The translations under genes and the position numbers were made by a program. DNA of 64,000 nt from Candidatus Roslinia caecavium (lineage in GTDB: Bacteria > Bacillota > Clostridia > Monoglobales > Monoglobaceae). The notes beneath the pieces are model-generated. The model searched no databases. It was not told where the DNA came from and saw nothing but the letters and a program-made list of their open reading frames with translations. Below, piece after piece: positions 25,922 to 35,538 of this stretch. Numbering within the stretch: the stretch's first letter is position 1; each line of letters starts with the position of its first letter. The DNA lies in NCBI GenBank assembly GCA_904419955.1, contig CAJFTO010000013.1, forward strand, positions 1 to 64,000. The letters are read 5' to 3'.

Positions 25922-26614
25922 TCAATCTTTTGAGAGAATAACCAAAATATCCCCTCCGCCTCTTCTGAAACCGATCTCGGCTGCTAAACCGCCGGGATTA
26001 AATTCGTTGCTCGAGGCTTGTACTTCTCCGACGCTGAGCGTCATATTCTCCGCGGTATATTTAAGTCCCGATACCGAAAACCCCTGGACGTCTCCGCCGT
26101 ATGGGAAAAACGAAACGTACTTGTACGCTGGGTCTCTTTCTAAATAAAACTTCGCTTTTTCGCCCTCGCCCGCGCCGCCGCTCTCCATCCAGAGCTTATT
26201 TTTGCCGTCGAGCAGAGTCAATTTCCCGCCGCGGTCGAGCGCGTATTTCATCAGGCAGAAATGAGAATATTCATGGTCTATCCTGCCGCCCAAGCCGCCG
26301 AGCAGGGTTATGTCGGCATACCCTGCGCCGAGCGCGAAGTCGAGCGCGATGTTCGTGTCCGTCTTATCCTTTTCGGGCGGGTATTTGTAGCTCTCGATAT
26401 AGTCCGGATAATCCTGCGTATACGAATCGTTGTCGCCGAGCAATACGTTGGGGATCACGCCCAAATTTTTCGCGTGTCTGTAGCCGCCGTCCGCGCAGAT
26501 AACGAAACTCTCGCTAAAATCCACGCTTTTTAAATATTCGTAATCCGTTATCGGCGCTCCGGATATTATAACACATCTTTTCTTATTTTTAAAGTCTTTC
26601 ATAGCGTTTTTCAT
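25922..26614 (-). CDS. thiN: Thiamine diphosphokinase
   Basis: ThiN pyrophosphorylates thiamine to the cofactor thiamine diphosphate. Length 230. Motifs: CADGGYRHAKNLGVIPN, LLGDNDS, the basic KDKTDTNIALDFAL and LGGLGGRIDHEYSHF. In Bacillus the homologue yloS follows rpe in the rsgA-rpe-thiN run, the order seen here. The ATG at 26614 lacks a clear ribosome site and the second Met is no better, so the start is uncertain. No TPP riboswitch was found upstream; instead a GC-rich repeat array lies between it and rpe. Confidence 0.9.
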   Translation of the reverse strand: MKNAMKDFKNKKRCVIISGAPITDYEYLKSVDFSESFVICADGGYRHAKNLGVIPNVLLGDNDSYTQDYPDYIESYKYPPEKDKTDTNIALDFALGAGYADITLLGGLGGRIDHEYSHFCLMKYALDRGGKLTLLDGKNKLWMESGGAGEGEKAKFYLERDPAYKYVSFFPYGGDVQGFSVSGLKYTAENMTLSVGEVQASSNEFNPGGLAAEIGFRRGGGDILVILSKD

Positions 26615-26842
26615 AATAAATCAATACGGTAATTTATAGCATTTTTTAAGGATAAAAACAGTCGCCCGCTTTTATCCTATACGTCTTAAGTTTAGTTTTG
26701 CGTTCCCGCTCCCCGGAAACTTTTAAGCCCGTTCGACGCGGGGCGCTCGCAGATCGATCTTTGCCGCTTATAGACGCCGCGTTATAACGGAAACTAAAGC
26801 TCTTCGAGCGCCGCGGCGGCTCTATAGCTTGTCCTTCGCTAC

Positions 26843-27049
26843 TGAAACGGTCGGTTGACCCGCCCGCGGTCCGCAGCTTTCGCTCGTTTAACCGTCGCGT
26901 TAAAACCGCCTGCGGCTCCTTTAAACGACCGCGTAAAACAGTCTGCGATCCGTAGTTTTGGTTTGTTTAACATCGCGTTAAACCGCCCGCGATCCGCAGC
27001 TTTCGGCCTCTAAACGATCGCGTTTAAACAGCCCGCGGCGGCCGCGGCG
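26843..27049. repeat. Degenerate tandem array of palindromic ~45-bp units entering the rpe 3' end
   Basis: Five imperfect units follow one another. Core: TTTAAACGATCGCGTTTAAA-like palindrome, then GCCCGCGATCCGCAGC and TTTCG. Approximate units: 26843-26886, 26887-26919, 26920-26965, 26966-27010, 27011-27049. The last contains the rpe stop codon (27010-27012) and its final codons. Copies are more alike in the palindrome TTTAA...TTAAA than in the rest. The neighbouring 26615-26842 part of the gap is GC-rich with no gene. Confidence 0.75.
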
Positions 27050-27705
27050 TTTTTGCTCATAAGCTCTATCGTACTCCGGTAATCCTCGGAGCCGAAGATC
27101 GCCGACCCGGCGACGATTATATTCGCGCCCGCTTCCACCGGGATATGTACGTTGTTGGGACCTACGCCCCCGTCCACTTCGATATCTATCGCGAGGTTCC
27201 TATCGTCTATCATTTTTCTCAGCCGGCTTATTTTTTCGTTTACAAATTCGAGATACTGCTGGCCGCCCCTGCCCGGCTCGACCGTCATCAGCAGCACGCT
27301 GTCGAGCATATGCAAATACCCCTCAAGTCTGCTTATCGGCGTCGCGGGTTTTAGCGAGATACCGGCCTTTAGGCCGAGCTCGCGTATCCTGTTTATAAGA
27401 GCCGCGACGTTTGTTCCAAGCTCCCGCGTCTCATCGTGAAAAATTATTACGTCGGCGCCGGCGTCCGCGAAAGCGTCTACGAAATTTTCCGGATGTTCCA
27501 CCATAAGGTGCACGTCGAACACCATATCCGACTTTCCTCTGAGCGCCTTGACCGTAAGGGGTGAATAACTCAGATTGGGTACAAAATGCCCGTCCATAAT
27601 ATCGATGTGCAGGTATTTTGCTCCGCTCTCTTCCACTAATTTTACTTCTCTTTCCAAATTAGCCGCGTCCGCGGCCAGTATCGACGGCGCTATTATAGGC
27701 AGCAT
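27010..27705 (-). CDS. rpe: Ribulose-phosphate 3-epimerase
   Basis: Rpe interconverts ribulose 5-phosphate and xylulose 5-phosphate in the pentose phosphate pathway. Length 231. Motifs include PSILAADAANLEREVKLVEE, HIDIMDGHFVPNLSY, FDVHLMVEHPE, VEPGRGGQ and DIEVDGGV, with the metal and catalytic Asp/His residues present. ATG with GGGGAGAG upstream. The last 13 codons lie in the repeat array, so the C-terminal AAAAAGCLNAIV is likely recent and not part of the fold. Confidence 0.97.
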   Translation of the reverse strand: MLPIIAPSILAADAANLEREVKLVEESGAKYLHIDIMDGHFVPNLSYSPLTVKALRGKSDMVFDVHLMVEHPENFVDAFADAGADVIIFHDETRELGTNVAALINRIRELGLKAGISLKPATPISRLEGYLHMLDSVLLMTVEPGRGGQQYLEFVNEKISRLRKMIDDRNLAIDIEVDGGVGPNNVHIPVEAGANIIVAGSAIFGSEDYRSTIELMSKNAAAAAGCLNAIV

Positions 27706-27894
27706 ACTTCTCTCCCCTTACAGTATATTTATCGACCGTCAAAAAGACGATCCGACGACCGATAATAAAATTTTATTTCAGCGTTGTCTACATTATACAT
27801 AATAACGCGGATAAATTCAATACATTTTTTGTTGAAACTCGCTTAATAATTAAAAAAACATAATTTTTTATAAGTCCTCACTGATTTTCCGCGC

Positions 27895-28773
27895 TCAATA
27901 TTTCTTATTATCCAAAATTTCCTGATATTGAAGCAGATAGCTCTCGTGTCTCGATCTGGGTATCAGACCTTCCTCTACCGCCCGTAGAACGCCGCAGCCC
28001 TTCTCCTTACGGTGAGTGCAGTCGCTGAACATACAGTCGTCCATATACGGTTTAAACTCCGGGAACAGATACATCAGTTCCTTCTCGTCAAGTTCGGAGA
28101 TCGTAAACGAACTGAATCCCGGCGTATCGATAATATAACCGCCGCTCGGCGCTTTAAGCAGTTCGCTGTGCCTGGTCGTATGCCGTCCGCGCTCGACCCT
28201 GCCGCTCACGTCGCCGGTCTCAAACCTCTCCTCTCCGAATACCGCGTTCAAAAGGCTCGATTTTCCAACCCCGGAATTACCGGCGAAAACGGTGATCTCG
28301 TCTTTGAGACAATCCTTTAGTCTGTCTATGTTGATATTCTCCTTGGCGCTGAGCATGATCGTCTCAAACCCCGCGCGCTCGTATATATCTTCATACTCTC
28401 CGCCGTCGGATATATCCGTTTTGTTGACGCAGATTATGGGCTTGATGCCCGCGTATATCGCCGACGTTATCATCTTGTCGATTACGGATAGATTCGGCTT
28501 CGGGTTTTCGGGCGAAAACACCGCCGCCATTTGCGTGACGTTCGCGACCGCCGGGCGTATCAGCACGCTCTCTCTGTCGCGGATCTCGTATACCGTTCCC
28601 GTAAGCGCCTCGGTATCCGCCAAACAAACTACTCTGTCCCCCACGAGCGGGGTTATCCCCTCTTTCCGGAACTTTCCCCTGCCCCGGCACTCGTAGATCT
28701 CTTCGCCGCTGTCTACGTAATAAAATCCGCCTATTCCTTTTATTATGATACCTTCAATCTCTCTTTCTCTCAT
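27895..28773 (-). CDS. rsgA: Small ribosomal subunit biogenesis GTPase RsgA
   Basis: RsgA is a circularly permuted GTPase that proofreads the 30S subunit decoding centre. 292 residues: OB fold, then NKTDI (G4), GNSGVGKSSLLNAV (G1), DTPGF (G3) in permuted order, and a C-terminal zinc motif with CMFSDCTHRKEKGCGV. The ATG at 28773 has no close ribosome site (GGAGG is about 19 bp away), so the start is less sure. It lies between prkC and rpe, the order found in Bacillus. Confidence 0.96.
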   Translation of the reverse strand: MREREIEGIIIKGIGGFYYVDSGEEIYECRGRGKFRKEGITPLVGDRVVCLADTEALTGTVYEIRDRESVLIRPAVANVTQMAAVFSPENPKPNLSVIDKMITSAIYAGIKPIICVNKTDISDGGEYEDIYERAGFETIMLSAKENINIDRLKDCLKDEITVFAGNSGVGKSSLLNAVFGEERFETGDVSGRVERGRHTTRHSELLKAPSGGYIIDTPGFSSFTISELDEKELMYLFPEFKPYMDDCMFSDCTHRKEKGCGVLRAVEEGLIPRSRHESYLLQYQEILDNKKY

Positions 28774-29000
28774 GCCGTATTTTTCTCTATTCCTCCGTTT
28801 CCTATTCTATAAATTTATCCACGCCTTTAAATAATACGCCTCCGGCAAGTTAGCGCGCCGCTTGGGCCCCGCGCTCCGGTTTAAGCGAACTCCGGCGTCC
28901 AATCCCGGCTTAAAAAGCCGTATTCCCTCGGCGCATACGTATAAGATTATTATAATATTAATTTTACACTTTTTCTTTAGCAATATCAATAAAAAATTTC

Positions 29001-29039
29001 AAAAAAATCCTCGAAAGAACCGCTAAATTCTTCCGAGGA
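29001..29039 (-). terminator. Terminator of the fmt-prkC block
   Basis: On the minus strand TCCTCGGAAGAA pairs with TTCTTTCGAGGA (12 bp, one G-T) followed by TTTTTTT. It is 21 bp past the prkC stop and separates it from rsgA, which must have its own promoter in the 28774-29000 gap. Confidence 0.92.
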
Positions 29040-29059
29040 ATATATATTTGATTTAACCG

Positions 29060-31162
29060 TTATTCTCTGGCGTCTACTCCGCCCGAAGATGAGCCGCTCT
29101 CGCTTGACGAACTTCCTCCGCTCGACGAGCCGCTTGATCCGGACGAACCGCCGCTTTCGGAAGAGCCGCCGCTCGATGAAGAGCCGCTTGACGAACCGGA
29201 CGAACCGCTTCCCGACGAAGAGCTTCCGCTTGACGAACCGCCGTCTTCAGAAGATCCGCCGCTTGATGAAGAACCTCCGCTCGAAGACGATCCGCTTGAA
29301 GAACTGCCGCTTGAGGATCCTGACAAACCGCTTCCCGAAGATTCTCCGCTCGACGAGCTACCGCTTGAGCCGGACGAACTGCTTCCTGACGAAGAGCTCC
29401 CGCTCGACGTATCCTCGTCGTCCGAACTACTGCCGCTTGACGAACTGCTTCCGCTTGACGAACTACCGCTCGACGAACCGCTCCCGCTCGATGAACTACC
29501 GCTTGAGCCGGACGAACCGCTGCTTCCGGAATCTCTTATCGGTTCCGGGGTGGCCTGTTTTCCTCTGCTTACGTATAAGGTTATCGTCTCGCCGGATGAT
29601 ACCGAGCTGCCCGCCTCGGGAGTCTGCTCGATTACTTTTCCGGCCTCGATCTCGTCGTCCGATCTTTCGAGCCTGTTTACTCTAAGGCCGAGCATTTCTA
29701 TCTGCTCCCTCGCCTCTTCGTAGTCCATTCCGGTATAATCGTCAAGCGTAACCGAACTGCTGCCCGAACTTACTGTGACGCGTATTACGATATCTTCCGA
29801 CGCGCTCCTGGTCCCGGCTTCGGGATTCTGGTCGAGTATCGTTCCGACCGGCTTGGTGCTCTCCGTTCTTCCCGACTGAACTATGCTGTAGCCCTGACTT
29901 CCATATTTTTCTCTCGCTTCGTCAAGAGTCATATCTATCAAGTTCGGTATCTCTACTCCGCTATGACTTCTGCCGAAAAGGCCGAACCCGTCCGTTATCG
30001 AATAAGCTACGCCTATTCCTGTAGCCAAAACCGCCAATCCTAAAAGAAACGCTATAAAGCCTATCTTTCTCTCTTTGCGCTTTTTCTCCCTTTTCGCGCG
30101 TTTATCTCTTATTTTTTTCAGGCTCTCGTCCTCTTCGAGCCGCGAGTCGGAATTATTCTTAGCGCCTGAATTTCTCTTTCGATTTGGAGAACTCTTTCCC
30201 TGTTCCCGAACGTTATCGTCGCTTATCGGGCGCGTCTCCCCGGCGTCGCTTCCGAGCTTAGGAATAGCTATCGTCTCCGTACTATCCTGAGTCGCCGCCG
30301 CGGTATCCGCCGCCATAAACGACAGCCGCGCGTTGGGATTTTTCAAAACAATATCGAGATCTTTAAGCAGCTCCTGAGCCGACGCGTATCTGTTGTCCGG
30401 CTCCTTGGCCATAGCCTTCTCCACGATCGCCTCGAGCGACTTAGGTATATCCGATTTTATCTCGGTGATATGCTTAGCCGACTCCTGCAAATGTTTAATA
30501 GCTATCGCAACCGGGCTTTCGTCGTTAAACGGAAGCTGTCCCGTCAGCATCTCGTACATCACTATACCCAAGGAATATATGTCCGTTCTCTGATCGATAT
30601 ATCCGCCTCTCGCCTGCTCGGGCGACAGGTAATGCGCCGTGCCGATAGTGTTGTTTCCCGCCATAGTCATCGTGGCCTGAGACGTGGCTCTCGCTATGCC
30701 GAAATCGGTGATCTTAAGCGTCTTATCCGGCGTCATGATTATATTTTGCGGTTTTATATCTCTGTGTATGACCGAATTTTTATGCGCTTCCGCGATACCG
30801 TCGCAGATCTGCTTTGCGTACCCGACCGCCTCGCGCCAAGGAATAGCTCCAACCCTGTCTATGTATTCCTTGAGAGTGTCGCCCTCTACAAACTCCATAA
30901 CGATGTAGTACAGGCCGTTTTCACAGCCGACGTCGAATATCGATACGATATGCGGGTTAGACAAACTGGCCGCCGCCTTCGCCTCGGTATTGAAGCGTCT
31001 GACGAATTCCTTATCGTTTTTAAGGTCTTCCCTGAGCACCTTTACGGCGACGAATCTGTCCAACAGTTTATCTTTCGACTTATAAACGTTGGCCATTCCG
31101 CCTCTGCCGACGTTTTCAATTATCTCGTATCTGTCGGCAATAGTCTTTCCAACTAAATCCAT
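29060..31162 (-). CDS. prkC: PASTA-domain Ser/Thr kinase PrkC
   Basis: A 700-residue membrane kinase. Kinase domain about 1-275: GRGGMANVYKSKD, AVKVL, HRDIKPQNI, DFGIA. A linker rich in charge, one transmembrane helix (about 367-389), and two PASTA domains (about 397-463 and 466-530; VEIPNLIDMTLDEAR starts the first). PASTA domains bind peptidoglycan fragments, linking wall state to signalling and spore germination. Unusual: from residue 545 to 698 is an almost pure Ser/Gly tail with a few acidic residues, ending VDARE. ATG with AGGAGG. prpC lies 102 bp upstream, a canonical kinase-phosphatase pair. Confidence 0.95.
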   Translation of the reverse strand: MDLVGKTIADRYEIIENVGRGGMANVYKSKDKLLDRFVAVKVLREDLKNDKEFVRRFNTEAKAAASLSNPHIVSIFDVGCENGLYYIVMEFVEGDTLKEYIDRVGAIPWREAVGYAKQICDGIAEAHKNSVIHRDIKPQNIIMTPDKTLKITDFGIARATSQATMTMAGNNTIGTAHYLSPEQARGGYIDQRTDIYSLGIVMYEMLTGQLPFNDESPVAIAIKHLQESAKHITEIKSDIPKSLEAIVEKAMAKEPDNRYASAQELLKDLDIVLKNPNARLSFMAADTAAATQDSTETIAIPKLGSDAGETRPISDDNVREQGKSSPNRKRNSGAKNNSDSRLEEDESLKKIRDKRAKREKKRKERKIGFIAFLLGLAVLATGIGVAYSITDGFGLFGRSHSGVEIPNLIDMTLDEAREKYGSQGYSIVQSGRTESTKPVGTILDQNPEAGTRSASEDIVIRVTVSSGSSSVTLDDYTGMDYEEAREQIEMLGLRVNRLERSDDEIEAGKVIEQTPEAGSSVSSGETITLYVSRGKQATPEPIRDSGSSGSSGSSGSSSSGSGSSSGSSSSGSSSSSGSSSDDEDTSSGSSSSGSSSSGSSGSSSSGESSGSGLSGSSSGSSSSGSSSSGGSSSSGGSSEDGGSSSGSSSSGSGSSGSSSGSSSSGGSSESGGSSGSSGSSSGGSSSSESGSSSGGVDARE

Positions 31163-31264
31163 GCTTTTTCCTCCTAAACGTGCTGTTTAAACACAATCCA
31201 AACAAATCATATTATCAGTAATTTTTGTATATACGCTCGAAAGCCGCGATCTATTGATATCGCG

Positions 31265-32017
31265 CTACTCTAAACATCTTATACAAACGACGGTAATATT
31301 ATCGGAGCCGCCGTTGTTCTTGGCTTCGCGGCACAGGCTCGAGGCTATTTCCTCGGCGCTTCCGCCGAGCCTCACTATCTCTTTCATCCTGCTATCCTCG
31401 ACCATACCGCTGAGACCGTCGCTGCACATCAATATAACGTCGCCGGGAAAATACTCGTATTCAAAAATATCCGCGCGGGTCTTCGATTCCGTGCCTAACG
31501 CTCTGGTTATAATGTTTTTTTGAGGATGATACCTCGCCTCCTCGCGCGTGATAGTTCCGTTTGCGACCAACTCCTCGACCACGGAATGATCGACCGTGAC
31601 CTGATATATCTCGTCGTTTCGGCAAGCGTAAACGCGGCTGTCGCCGACGTTCGCTATGTAACTCTCGGCTCCCGCCATGACGCATATCACCGCGGTGGTG
31701 CCCATTCCGCTTTGAGCCGCGGATTCTTTCGACATCTCGTAGATCTCATAGTTCGCCGAGTCTATCGAGTCATTGATGAGCCGCGGCAGATCGCGGTTAC
31801 CTTGACCCTCTGAAGTCAATATCCCGCTCAGCTCGCCGGAAATTTTCTCGACCGCGAGCGCGCTGGCCACTTCTCCCGCGTTGTGTCCGCCCATACCGTC
31901 CGCCACGACGCAAAATCCCGGCTCCTCGCCGTCTTTAAATCCGCGTATACAATAACTATCCTCGTTTAGTTCACGAACGCATCCGGTATCGGAAATACCG
32001 TATACATCAAACTTCAA
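31265..32017 (-). CDS. prpC: PP2C-family Ser/Thr phosphatase
   Basis: A 250-residue cytosolic metal-dependent phosphatase that reverses PrkC phosphorylation. It has NEDSYCIRGF, VADGMGGHNAGEVAS, GTTAVICVM, ANVGDSR and MCSDGLSGMV, with the acidic metal ligands conserved. The start is TTG at 32017, with GGGGAG upstream and no ATG before the first conserved motif. It lies 216 bp after rlmN and 102 bp before prkC; the rlmN-prpC-prkC order is typical. Confidence 0.95.
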   Translation of the reverse strand: MKFDVYGISDTGCVRELNEDSYCIRGFKDGEEPGFCVVADGMGGHNAGEVASALAVEKISGELSGILTSEGQGNRDLPRLINDSIDSANYEIYEMSKESAAQSGMGTTAVICVMAGAESYIANVGDSRVYACRNDEIYQVTVDHSVVEELVANGTITREEARYHPQKNIITRALGTESKTRADIFEYEYFPGDVILMCSDGLSGMVEDSRMKEIVRLGGSAEEIASSLCREAKNNGGSDNITVVCIRCLE

Positions 32018-32233
32018 CCTTATTCACTCCCCTCTGCATATCGATATTAATCATGCAGCGCTTAGCTCTCTGTCCATAATCGCAAATCGCTCTCGAACCG
32101 GCGCGGTCGAATTATTTGGCCGACCGCTTCGATCGATATCAGACAACAACCTTGTCTTGCACAATTTGATCCTCAGTTTTATATCGTTAACCTATTTAAT
32201 TATTTATCTATGTATAAAGACCGTCCGGCGGCT

Positions 32234-33289
32234 CTATCGATCCGAACCCGCGTTCCTGAGCTGACCGCAGGCCGCGCTTATATCGCTTCCCAGCTCTCTG
32301 CGCACCGTCGCCGAGATCCCGGCTCTCTCTATCCTCTCTCTGAATCTTTCTACCCGCTTCATATCGCTCGGTCTAAAGCCCGCTCCGGTATTGTTCACCG
32401 GTATCAGGTTGACGTGACAGAGCAAACCTTTAAGCAGACGCGCCAAACGGTCGGCTTCGGCGGGCGAGTCGTTGACCCCCGCGATTAATGTATATTCAAA
32501 AGTCAGCCGCCTATGCGTCTTATCGGTATAATACCTGCAAGCCTCGAGCAGCTCGGCTATACCGTATCTCTTATTGATCGGCATGATAGCCGACCTCTTC
32601 TCGTCGTCCGTCGCGTGAAGCGAGACCGCGAGCGTTATCTGGAGCTTTTTATCCGCAAGCTCCTTCATTCTCTCGACAAGTCCGCAGGTCGAGATCGTTA
32701 TATGTCTCGCTCCGATATTCAGTCCGTTCGGATTCGTGACGTTATCCAAAAATTTCATAACGCTCTCGAAATTGTCGAGCGGCTCTCCTACGCCCATCAT
32801 GACGATATTGGATATCCTAACGCCTTCCTCTCTCTGTACCGCAAGAATCTGCCCCGTTATCTCTCCCGGAGTCAGGTTCCTGACCTTTCCGTTCCTCGTG
32901 GACGCGCAGAACGCGCAGCCCATAGCGCAGCCTACCTGAGAGGATATGCATATAGTATAGCCGTGATGATAACTCATCAGTACCGATTCTATTAAATTTC
33001 CATCTTCTAATTCTAACAAATATCTCCTTGTTCCGTCAAGCTTAGAAATAAACTTTTTTCTTATCCGCGTTCGGCTTATTTTGTACATTTCCGCCAAACG
33101 CCCCCTCAAGCTCTTTGACAGGTCGGTCATTTCCTCAAAACTGTCCGCGCCTTTGTACAGCCAGCCGTATATTTGTTTGGCTCTGAACTTAGGCTCTCCC
33201 AGCTCTCCGCAGACCTTCTCTTCAAGCTCCGAGTAGGTCAGATCCCTCAGATCTATCTTCTCAGGCAACGTCTTTTCTATTTTAGACAC
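32234..33289 (-). CDS. rlmN: Dual-specificity 23S rRNA/tRNA C2 methyltransferase RlmN
   Basis: A radical-SAM enzyme that methylates A2503 of 23S rRNA and A37 of some tRNAs. 351 residues: N-terminal accessory domain with ELGEPKFRAKQIYGWLYKG, the cluster motif CAMGCAFCAST, GVGEPLDN and the C-terminal catalytic Cys in SAACGQLRN. Start GTG at 33289; its ribosome site (AGGGG) is too close, so the true start could be a few codons downstream. Part of the rsmB-rlmN-prpC-prkC run. Confidence 0.95.
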   Translation of the reverse strand: MSKIEKTLPEKIDLRDLTYSELEEKVCGELGEPKFRAKQIYGWLYKGADSFEEMTDLSKSLRGRLAEMYKISRTRIRKKFISKLDGTRRYLLELEDGNLIESVLMSYHHGYTICISSQVGCAMGCAFCASTRNGKVRNLTPGEITGQILAVQREEGVRISNIVMMGVGEPLDNFESVMKFLDNVTNPNGLNIGARHITISTCGLVERMKELADKKLQITLAVSLHATDDEKRSAIMPINKRYGIAELLEACRYYTDKTHRRLTFEYTLIAGVNDSPAEADRLARLLKGLLCHVNLIPVNNTGAGFRPSDMKRVERFRERIERAGISATVRRELGSDISAACGQLRNAGSDR

Positions 33290-33337
33290 CCCTAATCTGT
33301 GATTTGTTCCGTATTAAACAATATAATTTCATATTCT

Positions 33338-34744
33338 TTATTTATCCCGCTTATCCATTCGGCAGATATAAAATCCGCTACCGCCGCAGGAATATGTATC
33401 CAGCTTAAACTCGGCCGTCTTCGTGAATTCCGGGTGGCGGCTCAAAAAACTGTCCGTCTGAGCGCCGTTTTCCTCGTCCAGGATCGTGCAGGTGCTGTAG
33501 ACCAAAACTCCGCCGTCCTTGACGTAGCGACAAACGTTTTCAAGTATATCGGTTTGAACGCGTCTTATCTCCTCGATATCCCCGGCCTCGCGCGCGTATT
33601 TCAGGTCGGGCTTTGTGTGAACGACTCCGAGCCCGCTGCACGGAACGTCTGCCAAAACCCTGTCCGCCTTATTTTCAAGCTCGGGGATAAATCCCGCCGC
33701 GTCGCAGGCTTCGGCCTTGATAATATCTATCCCGAGCCGCTTCGCCGCGTTTTTGATAAGTTCGATCTTATGCTCGTGGATATCGAAGGCCAATACCTCG
33801 CCGCGATTCTCCATAAGCTCGGCGATATACGTACTCTTGCCTCCCGGCGCGGCGCACGCGTCGATTATTGTATCTCCCGGTTTTGGGTCCAAGACCTCGA
33901 CCGCAAGCTGAGAGCTTATGTTCTGAAGCGTGTACGCCCCGTCCCCGTAAAGCTTTGAATTATATATATCGAGTCCGCCATGGATCTCAAGGCAGTTTTC
34001 AAGAGCGCCCGGCGCCGCGTCGGCCAAAAAAGCGGTATCGGGTATTCGCGCGTCCGCGTTTTCCTCTTTGAGTTTTTCTATCAGCTCGCCGCGGCCGTAT
34101 TTTAAACCGTTTACCCTTATAAACGGAGCGTATCTTTCAAAGGACGCCTTCAAAATCTTTTCGGCTTCCTCAAATCCGCGCTGAGCGATAAGTTTTTCCG
34201 CGATCCAAAGCGGATACGAATATACGACGCTTAAGTATTCGCCGCCTTTTACGTTCTCTATCCCCGCAAACAACGCCGCCCTTTCCTCGAAGGACTTGCC
34301 GCTCAGATCGCCGAAGTCCGCGTATTTACGGGCGGCGTTTCTGAGTACCGCGTTGATAAAACCGGACGATCTGCGGGCGTATTTTTTGGCGAGCCGCACG
34401 CTCTCGTTGCAGGCGGCGGATTCGGGTATCCTGTCCAAGAAGTATATCTGGTATATTCCCAGCCTCAGGATATTCCTGACCCAAACGCTCATCTTTTTTA
34501 TCTTCACCTTACTGAAGCGCATTATTATCCTGTCGAGCAGGATCCGGTTTTCGGTAACGCCGAATACCAATTCGTTTATAAAGCTCTTATCCTTGGCCGT
34601 CGCCTTGGGATTTTTCCTAAACTCCTCGTTCTCCGCTATGTTCAGATAAGCGCCCTTGGCGTCTATGGAATATAATATCTTAAGCGCCGTCTCGCGCGCG
34701 TTGACTTCTTCGCTTTTTCCGTCTTTTCCGTATTGATTTTTCAT
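33338..34744 (-). CDS. rsmB: 16S rRNA (cytosine967-C5)-methyltransferase RsmB
   Basis: 468 residues. An N-terminal NusB-like helical domain (VNARETALKILYSIDAKGAY) precedes a SAM methyltransferase with DACAAPGGKSTYIAELM (SAM-binding), VLADVPCSGLGV (catalytic PC motif) and VYSTCTI (second Cys). Methylates C967 of 16S rRNA. ATG start with weak AAGAGA upstream. Between the zinc peptidase and rlmN in the fmt block; the end is 49 bp from rlmN. Confidence 0.95.
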   Translation of the reverse strand: MKNQYGKDGKSEEVNARETALKILYSIDAKGAYLNIAENEEFRKNPKATAKDKSFINELVFGVTENRILLDRIIMRFSKVKIKKMSVWVRNILRLGIYQIYFLDRIPESAACNESVRLAKKYARRSSGFINAVLRNAARKYADFGDLSGKSFEERAALFAGIENVKGGEYLSVVYSYPLWIAEKLIAQRGFEEAEKILKASFERYAPFIRVNGLKYGRGELIEKLKEENADARIPDTAFLADAAPGALENCLEIHGGLDIYNSKLYGDGAYTLQNISSQLAVEVLDPKPGDTIIDACAAPGGKSTYIAELMENRGEVLAFDIHEHKIELIKNAAKRLGIDIIKAEACDAAGFIPELENKADRVLADVPCSGLGVVHTKPDLKYAREAGDIEEIRRVQTDILENVCRYVKDGGVLVYSTCTILDEENGAQTDSFLSRHPEFTKTAEFKLDTYSCGGSGFYICRMDKRDK

Positions 34745-34757
34745 ATTTCTCTTAGCT

Positions 34758-35480
34758 CTAATCTCTGTCGCTGTTTCTTGCGATGATTATAAGCCGCAAA
34801 AGGCTCATTATCGCCGAGAACGCCGCCGCCACATAGGTCATAGCCGCCGCGGACAACACCTTCTTAGCCCCTTTGAGCTCGTCGTCCTGAAGGAGCGCCC
34901 TCTGCTCCAGCGTCGCTATCGCCCTGTTGCTCGCGTTGAACTCGACCGGCAGGGTGATAAGCTGAAAGAACACCGTAGCCGAAAACAGGATTATGCCGAT
35001 ATTGAGCAGCGTATTTGAAAAGCTTCCGGCATATGCAAATATAAATCCGATTATGATTATCGGAATAGACAGCTTACTGCATATGTTGACAACCGGAACG
35101 ATAGCGTTCCTGATCCGTATCGGCGCGTAATCGGTCGCGTACTGCACCGCGTGTCCGCACTCGTGAGCCGCGACTCCTATAGCGCCGACGCTCGTGCTCG
35201 CATATGTCGAATCCGACAGCCTTACCACGTTGCTCCTGGGATCGAAGTGGTCTGTCAGATTGCCGTTGATCCTCTCTATCCTTACATGTCTCAGGCCGTT
35301 TATGTCGAGGATATACCTCGCCGCGTCGGCTCCGGTCATTCCTCTTCTGTTGGATACCTTGGAATACTTGCTGAATGTCGAGGACACCTTAAACTGCGCC
35401 CACATAGATAAGATAAACGCCGGTATCAGCAGAATATACGTCCAATCAAAATAAAATCCAAATCCACCGTATGGATACAT
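34758..35480 (-). CDS. Zinc metallopeptidase, YugP/PF04298 family
   Basis: A 240-residue membrane protein with a zinc motif HECGHAVQY (about 124-132) and several hydrophobic segments, including an N-terminal one and two after the motif. Such neutral zinc peptidases of the YugP group have no firm physiological substrate. The ATG follows GGAGGATG. It sits between fmt and rsmB, a common clostridial position; 59 bp from fmt, 14 bp from rsmB. Confidence 0.92.
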   Translation of the reverse strand: MYPYGGFGFYFDWTYILLIPAFILSMWAQFKVSSTFSKYSKVSNRRGMTGADAARYILDINGLRHVRIERINGNLTDHFDPRSNVVRLSDSTYASTSVGAIGVAAHECGHAVQYATDYAPIRIRNAIVPVVNICSKLSIPIIIIGFIFAYAGSFSNTLLNIGIILFSATVFFQLITLPVEFNASNRAIATLEQRALLQDDELKGAKKVLSAAAMTYVAAAFSAIMSLLRLIIIARNSDRD

Positions 35481-35538
35481 ATTTCATCCTCCGTTTCTAA
35501 ATTTATAATCGATCTATTATTAGCCGTTCGGCTCGATC

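Noticed and set aside
29089-29685. 198-codon plus-strand frame rich in Arg and Ser
   Set aside because: It is the antisense of the Ser/Gly tail of prkC; its low complexity comes from that repeat.
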